Below, piece by piece: positions 46,775 through 56,439 of a DNA stretch of 64,000 nucleotides. The stretch spans positions 8,933,001 through 8,997,000 of the forward strand of contig OY756957.1 in NCBI GenBank assembly GCA_963580455.1, given 5' to 3'. The stretch is from Euonymus europaeus (Eukaryota > Streptophyta > Magnoliopsida > Celastrales > Celastraceae). Numbering within the stretch: position 1 is the stretch's first letter; each line of letters opens with the position of its first letter. A model generated the notes under the pieces. The model worked only from the letters and a program-made list of their open reading frames with translations, made no database searches and was not told where the DNA came from. Position numbers and translations under genes: made by a program.

Positions 46775-48040
46775 CTACCCTAGTGCATTAGCAATCATAT
46801 CTCTAATCACACTCATGTTGTGGTCGTCTATACAAACATCACTTTCTGCATTTTCCGGTCCTTCTTCATGGAGAACGGAACTGCTGGACTCGTCCCCCAC
46901 AATCTCAAACTCCTCGTTACTCCGGCTCCTCCGTCTAATATAATTGTGCAATGCACAACATGCGACTACAATGTCTACCTGTGTCCCGTACTTAAAACGC
47001 GACATATTATTAAGAATCTTCCACCGCATCTTTGTAACACCGAATGTCCTTTCTATGACACTACGGAGAGATGCGTGCTTACGGTTAAACTTCTCGCGTG
47101 GTCCACTGGCGCGTCGCCCATTCCTCCAGTTTGGCAAATGATACCTTTCACCCCTATAAGGCGCAAGGTAACCCGACTTGTTAGCATAACCTGCATCCAC
47201 CAAGTAATATTTCCCTGAACAAGTAACGCCAATTCGTTAACAACATTTCTTCCAATGTACGATCATTAATTACAAATTAGAAACTTAAAACCTGCAACAT
47301 ACCTTCTGGCGGATGCGGAATGTTATATGCCGGAACAGAATGCACATGGTCTAGTACGCGCTCATCATGAGTGGAACCCTCATATCCAGCAGCAACAAAT
47401 AAATACATCATATCAAAGTCACATACCGCCAGTACATTCTATGACACGAAACCTTTTCGGTTGATATACGGAATTTGTGATGCCCGCGGTATCACTGCTG
47501 CTATATGTGTACCATCAATCGCTCCTATCGCATTGCTAAACGCCCATAATCGTCGATCGCTACTTATCTTTGTTGGGACCTCTGAGAATTGATTTTCTCT
47601 AGGCCTAATCACATCGATCGCCATCTGGTACACCGACTGCAATACGGTGCTGAATATCCTACTAATGGTCTCGACAGAGTGTTGAAAACGCTCACAGGAT
47701 ATTCTGTTACTTACTCCATGTCCACAGTCAGCAGAAATATAGCTACCATCTCTGGAATTTGAACATGCCCAGTTGATTCTAGCATGTACCGTTCCGCCAA
47801 ATCAGTGCATAATGCTCTAAATGTATCTACAGATAAGTGAAAATTTTCCTGACACCTAACCGGATTTCCATTCAAGATCTCTGTAACCCACTGTGCACCC
47901 ATTAATGATGATGTCCTACACCGATTTCGTGGCACTGGAGGAGATCCATAGTGCTGGACATAATACAAAGCCACAGCGGCAGCCATCGAACTAAAATAAA
48001 CTTGGTTCTCATATTCTTCATCAGAGCTAGAAGTATCCAT
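46775..48040 (-). pseudogene. PIF/Harbinger DDE transposase (HARBI1-like nuclease), disrupted
   Basis: ATG at 48040-48038 (MDTSSSDEEYENQVYFSS). Exon 1 runs to 47304, an 89-bp intron has CCAGAAG|GTATGT and TTGTTCAG|GGAAA junctions, and exon 2 is 47214-46775. The catalytic residues are all present: IGAIDGTHIAAV (first Asp, near 47515), YYLVDAGYANKSGYLAPYRG (second Asp, near 47195) and SVIERTFGVTK (Glu, near 47055). The N-terminal part has WVTEILNGNPVRCQENFHL. Two lesions kill it: a 1-bp loss near 47728 (frame change after FLLTV) and a CAG-to-TAG stop at 47441-47439 in FVS*NVLAV. With the Myb-like partner, the family cuts and pastes at TWA targets. Confidence 0.9.
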
Positions 48041-48089
48041 AACTGTCAAATAGATGTAAAAAAAAGCCACTACAAAAAATTGTAGAATA

Positions 48090-48279
48090 ACCTGCTGGAC
48101 ATTTGTAAAAAAAACAAAACAATAAGATCTAAAATAAATGTGTTGGGCATGTTCAATCTGGAAAAACACAAAATAAATGTGCTGGACATTTGTAAAAAAA
48201 AACCTGCTAGACATTTGCAAAAAAAAAAAACAAAACAATAAGCTCTAAAATAAATGTGCTGGGCATGTTCAATCTGGAA
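48090..48279. repeat. Tandem duplication between the Harbinger genes
   Basis: A block of about 75-80 bp (AACCTGCTGGACATTTG..., then CAAAACAATAAGATCTAAA and TGTTGGGCATGTTCAATCTG) at 48090-48162 recurs at 48201-48279. A partial copy lies between them. It falls just upstream of the transposase ATG, in the presumed promoter or leader. Confidence 0.75.
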
Positions 48280-48531
48280 CTCAGTCACTAGAGATTTCCA
48301 ACAAAACTAGTAGTTCAAACAATGCAACATAAAAAAAAACTAGTAAAAAAGAAAGAATGCTCAACAAAACAATACTCGGTTCTTCAATAACAAAACTTAG
48401 TACTACAATTATTCTACTAAGAAATCCAACAATTAACTCTCAGTTGTTCAATTTATTCTAATGGAAAAACAAACTCAGTTCAATAACTCTACCAATACAT
48501 CCAATTCATTCTCTCAACACAACAAACATTC

Positions 48532-49605
48532 TCACTTGGCCTCCTCACCCGCAAACCGAGTAATAAAATGACGGCGAACACTAGGCACCATCCTAGGAAG
48601 GACACGACATAAGATAGGGTTATCTATCTTCTCCAAAGCCAGCAAGTAGACATCCTCAGTCAGCTGGCCATCTTCAAACATTTGATTGAGGATGGACAAC
48701 ACCTCATCAGGCCCTGAATTAGTAGTTGCAGCTGAATGGGCAGCAGTTGAGGATGCCCTTCTCTCACTCATACGCGCAGCTGCTTCTTCATTCTGAACCT
48801 GTAGTGCTTCTGCAATCATTGCTATGGCAATTGTGTCAATGTTCTTCCTTTTCTTTGGAGTAGGAGTACCTACTGGATCTGATGAAGATGTCCTCAATCT
48901 GGCTACAAAATTTGTGCTCCTAGGCAATATGGACTTCTTCTTCAAATAGGGGGTTTTCTTTGCTGGTGAGGTCCCAGTGGATTTCTCTGGCTCATGCTGG
49001 ACTCCAATGCTATCTTCAACCGAGTAGGGCATGTATGCATCCGGGTCACACCCCTCGAACCAGTCAGTCTCCACAACTTCATCCTCTATAGGGTTCATCC
49101 GAAAATTCTCTCCACTCGATGGGACTCGAAGGTGCTGCCCATTTTTCCAAAACTTTGCATACTCTTTGTTCTCCTGCAGGATATTTAAAAACATTATTAA
49201 AACAAAACCAGCATATACTAAGCACACTAATTAGTAAAAACAGATCAGCATTTGTTAACAATAGAATTTAATTCAACTTACCTAAATTTTGAGGTCCCAC
49301 CAATTGTCCGACATGATGGCTCTCTTAGTTACCTCGTCCCAACCTATACCTGTCTCATTCTGAGTCATTCGACTCCACAGAGACCAATCCTTTCTCAACT
49401 GATCCCACCTATTCTTTAGGGTTGCCTTTGTGTATGGGAGGCTGGTACTCTCATGGAACTTTTTTACAATTCCATCCTATTCCATCTTTGGCATAGGTGA
49501 GCCTGGTGTCCTTGTGATCTCTTCAAGAGTCTCCACACAGATATCGACCAATGCATCAACATACCACTCCTCCCATTTGGTTTTCTCATTCTCAGATTGG
49601 GTCAT
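48532..49605 (-). pseudogene. Harbinger Myb/SANT-like protein, disrupted
   Basis: This is the DNA-binding partner of the Harbinger nuclease. Exon 1 starts at ATG 49605-49603 (MTQSENEKTKWEEWYVDALV). It carries the Myb/SANT-like domain KATLKNRWDQLRKDWSLWSR, then ETGIGWDEVTK and NWWDLKI. A 108-bp intron (49281-49174) precedes exon 2, 49173-48532, which has a basic stretch (KKTPYLKKKSILPRSTNFVA), KKRKNIDTIAIAMIAEALQV and an acidic-helical end. Two nonsense codons fall in exon 1: one in PKME*DGIVKKF near 49481, and TAG at 49284-49282, the last codon before the donor. It lies upstream of the nuclease gene on the same strand. Confidence 0.82.
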
Positions 49606-49675
49606 GACTTGCTTACCGGGGTCTCGACATCAAATAAGCCTAGGTGAAATGTATGAAATTGTAGACTCACTAGAT

Positions 49676-50075
49676 TTCCACTTATGAAAGGAGCATTGAA
49701 AAAATAACAAAACTAGAACACTGAAATTGAGTGAGCATAAAATTTATCTAAAGTCCTAAACTAGATGATATGACCAATTACCAATACCAATGTATGAGCA
49801 GAAGTAGTCAAACTAAAATAAACTTCACCACAGTACAATAAATGAAGCAAATCATCTTAAAACAACCCTAAGTAGTACAATAACACAATGATAAAAGCAT
49901 ACAGAGAAATAATTGTAGGTGAAATTTTCCACTCATGAATGCATTCATCCACTCATGAAAGGTGCATTAAGGAAAAATAAATTAGAACAAGGACCCCCAA
50001 ATTTAACCACAGTTTGCATTGAGTGACCATAAAATTTATCTAAGTCCTAAACTGCATGAGATGATATCTAATAAC
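49676..50075. repeat. Diverged direct repeat near the right part of the Harbinger element
   Basis: The block TTCCACTTATGAAAGG ... GCATAAAATTTATCTAAAG (49677-49755) recurs as ATCCACTCATGAAAGG ... CCATAAAATTTATCTAAG (49948-50045). It is non-coding. It lies upstream of the Myb-like gene. Confidence 0.55.
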
Positions 50076-50079
50076 TGTA

Positions 50080-51312
50080 TAAGCATTGGGACATTTAAAA
50101 ATTCACCACAATTTGCATTATCAGTGCATTCACAGGGTAACAGTTCAAACTGCATTTACAGTATTCATAGGAGAATGATATGATTTCGGATGAAATGCAA
50201 CCTTACAAGGTCAATTTTTCCTAAAGAGAATCCAAGTGTCACCCTATTTATACCACAACATGCTCTCTTTATTCAAAAATAAACAGTTCCGTGCTTAACC
50301 TTTTTAACTAACAAAGGGGTTAATGTTTAAGAATTACAGAAGGATCAACAAATGTGGGGGTGAAGGAGTCAATATGATTTAGAAGAATATTTTAAGGAAA
50401 GTTCTTTTGTTCATGTTAAATTATCTATATTGTAGCAGTATATGTGCATAAAGCAATGGAAAGTTCAACAAGTGAACGATTTAACAAGTAGATAATCAAA
50501 GATACAAACACAAACAGAGAATTCAAAATAATTGTTGTTTCATTATATTTTTATTTCAACTATCCAATGTCCCATGAAGAGAAGTCCAATGTCCCATGAA
50601 GAGGAGTGTTCCAAAAGAAATAAAAATATAATGAAACAACAAAAAAGTTAAGCAAAAATCTGATAAAAATATATGATATAAGAATTCCGACATTCGAACA
50701 AGAATCACTTGTATAGAAATAGGTAATACACTTTTATGAACAATACACATTTAATCATCACATGAGTGTACAATCAGTTATCGAACAATTTAGTGACAGC
50801 AAAATTATCGAACAACCCGCAACATTTCACGCCTGAACAAGAATTTTAGTTTTTCTCCAATCACCACAGTAGTGATCCTCTAGGGCAAATTAATTTTGAT
50901 GTCAAAGAAGAGGACATCGAAATAGGATGGGACTTGGGACGGCAATGGCCGAATGTATTACATCCGGCGACCTCGACATTTCACAACGAAAACACAAAAC
51001 CTTGATATGCAAGGGCTGAAATAAACGGAACAGGGTGTTTTGAGAGAGGCAGATGAGAGGGGAACTGATACTTGTGACGGCGGCTTGGTCGTCGACGGTG
51101 CAAATCTGTACAGCGGCGAACGATTGCAAGGGCGCGCTGGCTGCGAGGGTTTTCCAGAGGTGAGAAGGAATGTGCAATCTGGTTGAAACGGACGACTGAC
51201 TGCGGGGGTTTTCCTATAAATTGAACAAATTTCGTTAAACTTTGGGTGACATGTGTTGGTTTTAGCTTATACTATATTTTTGAGCTTATAAGCTAATCTT
51301 AGTCCATGTTTG
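50080..51312. other. Upstream region and right subterminal part of the Harbinger element
   Basis: No gene was recognised. The stretch near 50900-51180 is less AT-rich and would be the promoter side of the leftward genes. The end near 51240-51310 has TTAGCTTATA and AGCTTATAAGCT motifs that mirror the left end. Confidence 0.4.
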
Positions 51313-51362
51313 GTATACCAACTTATACGCTAGCTTATAAGTTAGCGTATAAGTTGGTATAC
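51313..51362. repeat. 50-bp near-perfect palindrome beside the right transposon end
   Basis: Arms of 20 bp (GTATACCAACTTATACGCTA at 51313-51332 and its exact reverse complement at 51343-51362) flank GCTTATAAGT, whose core CTTATAAG is itself palindromic. It lies 18 bp inside the right terminus. Confidence 0.9.
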
Positions 51363-51515
51363 GCCTTACCAAACAAGCGCTATATTTAAAACAACAAAAC
51401 ATGCACTTGACCAAATAAATAAAATCAATGTCATGCCAAAAAATCAATCCAAAATCACAAAAAGCAAACAACAAAAACAGTGCAACACAGTGAACATCTT
51501 CTAAATAAACATTAT

Positions 51516-52334
51516 CTTGGTTTGTAAAAATCCTATCATATGAAAATTGTGTGATGAGATAATTATGGACTGATGAAGTAACCTTAGGTAAGCTGCTTCA
51601 TAACAAGTTTATGGGTGTCGTTAAAATCACGTGTGGTATTGCATGGGATTTACAAGGTGTTTATGTACACAGTTTGAATGGTTACTAGATAACATCACGT
51701 GTGACTTCTTAAGTTGATAATATAATATTTTTTTATGATGATAATGCAATAGGTGGTTGTGCCATGTATATATATGTGCAGATAAGGCTCATCACTTAAT
51801 TGATAAGTGGTTATCTCAATATCTTATTTGTGGATAATTAACCTATATTTGTTAGGCATTTTCTCTTTATCATTATAAATATAGAGGTGTCTATCAAGAT
51901 GAGTATGGTGCTCTATAAAAGATGCAACTATCATAGATTGGAGGTTACGGAAGGTACATGCAAACTTGGTCATTGATTCTTGCTTCTATGTGTTTTCAAA
52001 TTCTCTCATAAGTGACTCTACAAAGCTGTGTGTAGTTATTGAGGTGAAGTTTTTCAGGGATTTCAAAAGCGAGCTCTACCTTGTTGGTGAGTGAGGTCGA
52101 AACAAACATTGAATGACATGTACGAGTGATGTCTTTAGATCAAAGATAGGATTTTACTCTTGATTCATGATTAGTGGATTGTTTCTCAAGGTTGGTCGCT
52201 CATAAACTCGAGATTTTTCCCAGATTGAGTTTTCCTCGTAAAATTCTTTACTATTGTTTCTTCTTCTCTTTGTTTTCGCATTTTAGTTTTCATATTTGTT
52301 GGCTAATGTTCTTGGTGAGCTGCATCCACTTTCA
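51516..52334 (+). repeat. 5' LTR of the SIRE-like element
   Basis: It shares GGTTTGTAAAA(A)TCCT, then GATGAAGTAACCTTAGGTAAG, then GTGTCGTTAAAATCAC with 61590-62504. It ends GCATCCACTTTCA. It is about 100 bp shorter than the 3' LTR because of a missing start and two internal gaps (near 51860 and 52012). A candidate TATA region (GCTCTATAAAAGATGC) is near 51911. Confidence 0.82.
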
Positions 52335-52336
52335 AG

Positions 52337-52348
52337 TGGTATCAGAGT
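52337..52348 (+). other. Primer-binding site, SIRE-like element copy 2
   Basis: TGGTATCAGAGT, one base off the initiator methionine tRNA site, lies two bases after the LTR end. The decayed gag ATG follows at 52359. Confidence 0.85.
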
Positions 52349-52456
52349 AGGTGTCAATATGGAAACTCGTACAATCAAATACCACATTTCAATGACTCAA
52401 ATTACTCATATTGAAAAGCTCACATGATAGCTTATTTAAAATCTATAGATGAACGA

Positions 52457-54400
52457 TGTCGCAACCGGTTTTGCGAAAGAATTTTTTTTTCAAAAAAAAA
52501 ATAAAAAAATAAAAAAAGTCACCACCAATTGAATAGGTGCAATTGGTCACCATAAAAATATTTTGGTCTACCAAAATCCAGAAAAAAATTGATAAGTGAG
52601 TTTGTTACGTATGGGGAAGGTGTAAGGCACCCCACAACGTCTGTTTTAAAAAAGTTGCCAATTTAATTTTTATTATCCCATTAAACGATTTTTAAAATAT
52701 TAATTGTGAAAAAAATACGTATATAGGGTAAAATAATTATACAAAAATTATATCGAATTGCGGTAAAATAATTTTAGAAAATATAAAAACTATATTGAGA
52801 GTTTAATATTGAGATTCATGAAATTCTTCAATTCAATGGTCAAATTTGCAAGATACATCACACCACAAGAGTCTTTCTGAGGGTGCATCCAATGCATTCC
52901 CCAAATTAATTTTATCGTAGGTTAAGATTTTCAATATAATTTTTACACAGAAATGAAATATACAATATGAATATTTAAAAGTATAAATAAAAAAATGGAA
53001 AAATAAAAATAAAAAATAAAAATGAAAATTAAATTAAAACGAAAAATAAAGTAAAAATAAAAACAAAATTAAAATGTTGAGAACCAAGTTTTTGTGGATT
53101 AAACGATATTGAAATTATTGTTAATCCCCTAATCAAACATATTAACATATTAAATAATATAATTGACACATAAGTCAAATAACACCAAATCATTCATATA
53201 ATTAACATATAAGCATGTTTCAAATAAATTACACATTAACATGTTGAACAACTAATAAAAATAATGGATGGAATCTCGGTTCCCTTTTTTTTATCGACAG
53301 TCGATTATCTCGACCATACTATTAAATTAGTATGATTGGAATTTAATAATTAAGTGTCTTGTGTGGATTAATATATTGAAAGACTTTACCCACAAACTTC
53401 ATAAAATCCTCTCCATCCAATGGATGAGAATTCCATAAAAAAAATTTCTCAAAAATCCTTTCATGATGACATCCAATGCCACCCCAAACGGTTCTGTCGT
53501 CATATTAACATGCAATATACTAACCAACACCTCAATGAACAAATATTATATAATCATTGTAAATCCAATTTATTTAATGCTAAATTAGGGATACAAGGTG
53601 AACATCGAAACCCAAGACATCTTCAACCCAAAGAGATGATATACATGAGTCTAGTAAAATGAAAAAAGTACTTCAATGATTATGAATCAAACAAGAATTC
53701 AAAGACTTGTATCACAGTCGATCAAAACAAATTTAATTCAAGAGAATATAAATATTACCATAACAAAGTAGAACGCAGAGAACATAATGATAGCTTTTTA
53801 CATACCATATATATCTAACATAAAATAAAATATCCCTTCGTATTTTTTTTCAACAAAGATTTGTATTTCCTTCCAGAGCTAACAAATTGCATGTATAAAG
53901 AAAGATCCTCTGTGCTAAAATATCTGTATCAAGCCTCCAATGTAAAAACTCTAATTCATCTTTTACAATTAAACATTGTTGTATAAAGGCATCTTTGAAT
54001 GATTTCTCCCTAAGAGGTATAGAGTAGATTTTCTAATTATCACATGACATAGTGCATCCAGCAGTTTTATAACATCAATACAATCTTATTGATAGAACAC
54101 TGACGCATTTTTCTCGTAAAAGATGGATTACTTGAGAACTGGTACCACATAATATACACCAAAGCAATTTAAAAAACTACGAATTCTATGGAAAGTGAGA
54201 AACATCAACAATCCAAGATAATGAACAAAACAACCATCCTCATTATGAAATTATAACCACACAACAAATTCCAATCCACATCCAATAAATTATCAGTAAA
54301 GTCATCTATAACCCCAAAGCAACACAAGTAATTTGAGTTTATCCTTTGGCTCACCGACCATCAAAAACTCTAGCAAAGAACCACATACATCTCGAGCCAA
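52457..54400. mobile_element. Foreign insertion in gag, beginning TGTCGCAACCGG
   Basis: Right after the gag codons for Asp-Glu-Arg, the sequence changes to TGTCGCAACCGGTTTTGCG, then CACCACCAATTGAATAGGTG, then GTTACGTATGGGGAAGGTGT and AAGGCACCCCACAACGTCTG. I recall this phrase set as the start of a widespread plant LTR or large non-autonomous retroelement. About 1.9 kb of AT-rich, non-coding sequence follows before gag resumes. I see no second LTR, target duplication or coding domain, so it may be a truncated or solo LTR. Confidence 0.5.
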
Positions 54401-54446
54401 GAAACTCTAGCAAAGCGATCAATGCTTTATTCTTGGCAACTGTAAT

Positions 54447-54799
54447 AAGGTTTGTTATTTGGGCCATTAAATTCAAAAAATGTACCCCACTTCTATCTCA
54501 TAAAAAAAACAACTTTCAATACAATCAAATCAACATAACATACTTTCTAATACATCCACATCACCAAAATACATCTCCTTATATTGCCACATCAGTAAGA
54601 CACCATTATCCAACCATCTACTCTTCCATTCTCTCATCCATTCTCAAACAAAATTACACCAAAATTCATAATGGGTCCTAAACTTTTTTACAAAAAGTCA
54701 AGCCACATTATCATCCACATCACCAAAACACATCTCCCAATACAACCACATTAGCAAAAGAACACATTACCTATTCTCCCTCAAAATTCAACCATTGCA
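54447..54799. mobile_element. Second, 0.35-kb insertion in gag
   Basis: Between NALFLAT and LTINEFH, which are adjacent in the intact relative at 20.3 kb, lie about 350 bp with no coding sense. It contains repeated CCACATCA phrases (CATCCACATCACCAAAA twice, near 54549 and 54714). The boundaries are inferred only by comparison with the other gag. It may be a small non-autonomous transposon. Confidence 0.5.
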
Positions 54800-56439
54800 T
54801 TTTCCCTTAGCATTGACAATTAATGAGTTTCATAGAATCTCGCATTGCGAAATTGCTAAGAAGGCTTTGGATTTGTTGGAGGTTACACATGAAGCAACAA
54901 CTACTATAAAAAAAATGCTAAGCTGCAGCATATAACTACCTTGTTTGAGACTCTTAGAATGGAGGAAAATGAGAATTTTGATAAACGTTATGCTAAGTTA
55001 AGTGATCTTTCTAATTCATCATTTACTCTTGGTGAGCCCATTTCTCAAAGTAAGATCGTTAGAAAAAATCTAAGATCTCTTCTAGAAAAATTCGTGATCA
55101 AAGTTGCAGCTATTCAAGAGAGTAAAGATCTTGATTCTGTCAAGGTTGAAGAATTAAAAGGATTTTTGTAAACTTACGAGATAAAATTTCTATCTCAACG
55201 TAAGTCAAAAGGTATTGCTCTTAAATCCACTAATGATTTTGATGAATTTGTTTTACTAATAAAAAAAATTCAAGAAATTTATGAAGAGCAAAAAGCCTCA
55301 AGAGTTCAAAAAGGAAGAATTGTCAACGATTAACTCAAAGAAAGAAGAAAAATTAGGTAAAGATTTTAAGAAAATCAAGTGTTTTAAATGTCAAGCTTTT
55401 GGTCATTTTGCGCAGGAGTGTGCAAGTAAGAAAATGAAACAAAGGGTGTATACTAGTTCCACAAATGATGACATACAAAAAGATTCATATTCTGAAAAAG
55501 AAGATGAAAGACCAAAGGGTTTAGTAGCATTTCCAGCCGTGACATCAAACATGACAAGTAGATTTAATACATATGATAGTGATTCTAAGATGGACACGTG
55601 TGAGCTACAAGTAGCTTATAATAATCCTATTGATGAATGTGTCAAGGGCAAGAAAGAGAAAATAAAGCTTGTCAAAGAAAATGGGATACTTACTCGTGAT
55701 CTGGATGAAGCAAGAGCAACATCAAGAAATTACAAGAAAAATTCTAGATCTTAAAGCACTTTACCCAGTTGAGGTAACCTCTGATGTAACCTATTTCACT
55801 GGGGCAGAAAATAAAAGAGAACACATGCTCAAGAGGTATGTTCATATATTGACAAATTCAAGTCAGGATCTAACAAATTGCAGGATATTCTAGATAAACA
55901 ATGGTTAAGCAATGAAACATGTGGCTTATGATATGAAAAAGGTGAGTGTTCAAAATTTGGTTCATATGCATGTGCATTTTGTGCATTCATCATCAAAAAC
56001 TTTGGAACAAGAAGAGAAGACTTCTACCATTTCTATCAAGGTAAGACATCAAACATCTTCTTTCAAAATAATGACACTTCATAAAGATTTCGTAGGACTG
56101 CTAAGCCATTCTTTAAATAAAATCTTGTTAACAAATGAAAAAAAAAGTGGTCTTTTCAAGGTAAGTTAATTTCATTCTTGCATGTCATTACTGTAGCATT
56201 AGAGGTCATATACGTCCATATTGTCACAAATTATATGGTTTTTCAAAATCTTATCATGTTGAAAAAACTAATTCTACATCGTCTCAAAAGAAATTTCTCA
56301 ATAATAGGTTTAATATTCTTTCTCAAAGAATGGGACATCTTCCAAAGCATCCTCAAGCGAAGAGTCAACTATCTCAGTCTTCTAAGTACTAGAAAGTTTG
56401 GATCAAAAAATCAAATTTGAAATGCTTAGTTGTTCATAC

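Larger units (their letters stand above)
46369..51380 (-). mobile_element. PIF/Harbinger DNA transposon with both genes
   Basis: Terminal inverted repeats begin GCGCTTGTTTGGTAA at each end (46369 on the plus strand, 51380 on the minus strand) and are flanked by TAT on both sides (46366-46368, 51381-51383). The usual PIF/Harbinger target duplication is TWA, so TAT is slightly off. Subterminal regions on both sides are rich in ATAAGCT-type motifs. The element is 5,012 bp. It carries a DDE nuclease gene and a Myb/SANT-like gene, both reading leftward, the standard two-gene layout. Both are broken, so it could move only with help from another copy. Confidence 0.88.
52359..55754 (+). pseudogene. 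SIRE-like gag, interrupted
   Basis: Gag opens at 52359 (METRT...), frameshifts at once, and is recognisable to about 52456 (YLKSIDER). Foreign sequence intervenes, then AINALFLAT at about 54418-54446, a second insert, and gag again from about 54800 (LTINEFHRISHCEIAKKALD). A frame at 54941 reads RMEENENFDKRYAKLSDLSN. A later frame (55281-55754) holds an intact zinc knuckle CFKCQAFGHFAQEC at about 55381 and an acidic stretch. About 80 bp of gag, between the first and second pieces, are also missing. It is a clear pseudogene. Confidence 0.8.

Noticed and set aside
46820..47218. 132-codon plus-strand frame
   Set aside because: It is the mirror of the Harbinger transposase second exon, which carries the Asp and Glu motifs.
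53420..53662. 80-codon frame inside the gag insertion
   Set aside because: No motif, biased composition and no start context; best read as chance in AT-rich DNA.
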